Positions 63,803-64,000 of a stretch of DNA of 64,000 nucleotides are shown here, in pieces (positions within the stretch are counted from its first letter, which is position 1; every line of letters starts with the position of its first letter). The DNA is taken from NCBI RefSeq assembly GCF_003324165.1, contig NW_025407851.1:416641-480640 (forward strand), written 5' to 3'. The notes under the pieces were generated by a model. It was not told the origin of the DNA. It did no database searches and saw only the letters and a list, made by a program, of their open reading frames with translations. The translations under genes and the position numbers were made by a program. The stretch is from Naegleria lovaniensis (taxonomy: Eukaryota > Heterolobosea > Eutetramitea > Acrasida > Naegleriidae).

Positions 63803-63999
63803 TTACAGTCGTTTCTTTATTACTTTATGGTGATGAGAAGTCGATGAGACAGTTACTGCAGAGCCACCACAACAAGTAGCAGCTACATTCACTGCATTCA
63901 TATTCGATGAGATGAGTTCTTTCCAAGCTCGCAATCCATCATAGACATACTTTTCACGTTCCAATCGAGTCAAACAATCAGCGAGTAGATACAATTCAC
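63803..63999 (-). CDS. 3' end of an unrecognised protein (5' partial)
   Basis: An open frame enters from the right edge on the minus strand and stops at 63803, giving the last 64 residues. It begins RELYLLADCLTRLEREKYVY and ends in a His/Lys-rich tail (SSTSHHHKVIKKRL). The helical first part looks like real coding sequence. No domain can be assigned from this fragment. Confidence 0.55.
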   Translation of the reverse strand, partial: ELYLLADCLTRLEREKYVYDGLRAWKELISSNMNAVNVAATCCGGSAVTVSSTSHHHKVIKKRL

Positions 64000-64000
64000 G

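Overview
The window looks like nuclear DNA from a heterolobosean amoeboflagellate, most probably Naegleria or a close relative (inference). It is AT-rich and gene-dense, with short GT-AG introns (about 40 to 400 nt), very short intergenic gaps and several divergent gene pairs. The gene content fits an amoeba with a flagellate stage: profilin, a SPAG17/PF6-like central-apparatus protein, adenylate kinase, SEM1/DSS1, a three-repeat Myb protein, selenoprotein K, a protoglobin, an aquaporin and an ABCG half-transporter. No rRNA, tRNA or CRISPR array was found.

Layout. 1-4.2 kb: the end of a gene running in from the left, then two minus-strand paralogous low-complexity genes. One of them is cut in two by a 1,083-bp non-autonomous Mutator-like (MULE) element with a perfect 9-bp target-site duplication. 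4.9-10.9 kb: a nucleoside-hydrolase-like gene and a divergently transcribed large protein that joins a histone-H4-like fold to a BTB/POZ domain. 10.9-24.3 kb: housekeeping genes (Cut8/STS1-like, adenylate kinase, SEM1, 3R-Myb, selenoprotein K, profilin, a CobW-type GTPase) and a few unrecognised proteins. 24.8-29.2 kb: a candidate two-gene DNA transposon with 12-bp inverted ends, dense subterminal repeats, a Tnp2-like transposase and a divergently transcribed small basic protein. 29.7-32.5 kb: a tandem pair of RWP-RK-domain genes. 32.6-42.3 kb: a divergent pair of unknown proteins, an F-box/zinc-finger protein, the ABCG transporter, the aquaporin and the protoglobin. 42.6-45.2 kb: an intact autonomous MULE whose ends match the 1-kb element at the left. 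45.2-64 kb: F-box/LRR protein, NADAR N-glycosidase, a small secreted cysteine-hairpin protein, SPAG17, an NHL/EGF cell-surface protein, a zinc-finger/Nudix fusion, a secreted tyrosine-phosphatase-like protein, a kinase and the end of one more gene.

How the genes relate. They do not form an operon-like pathway. Two proteasome-linked genes (Cut8/STS1-like and SEM1) lie about 5 kb apart. The two MULE copies form one family, with one potential transposase source and one transposase-free copy inside a gene. The RWP-RK genes and the genes at 0.6-4.2 kb are two local tandem duplications, probably of regulatory proteins. Exon joins were worked out by eye from splice signals, reading-frame continuity and family motifs. 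They are internally consistent but have not been checked against RNA.
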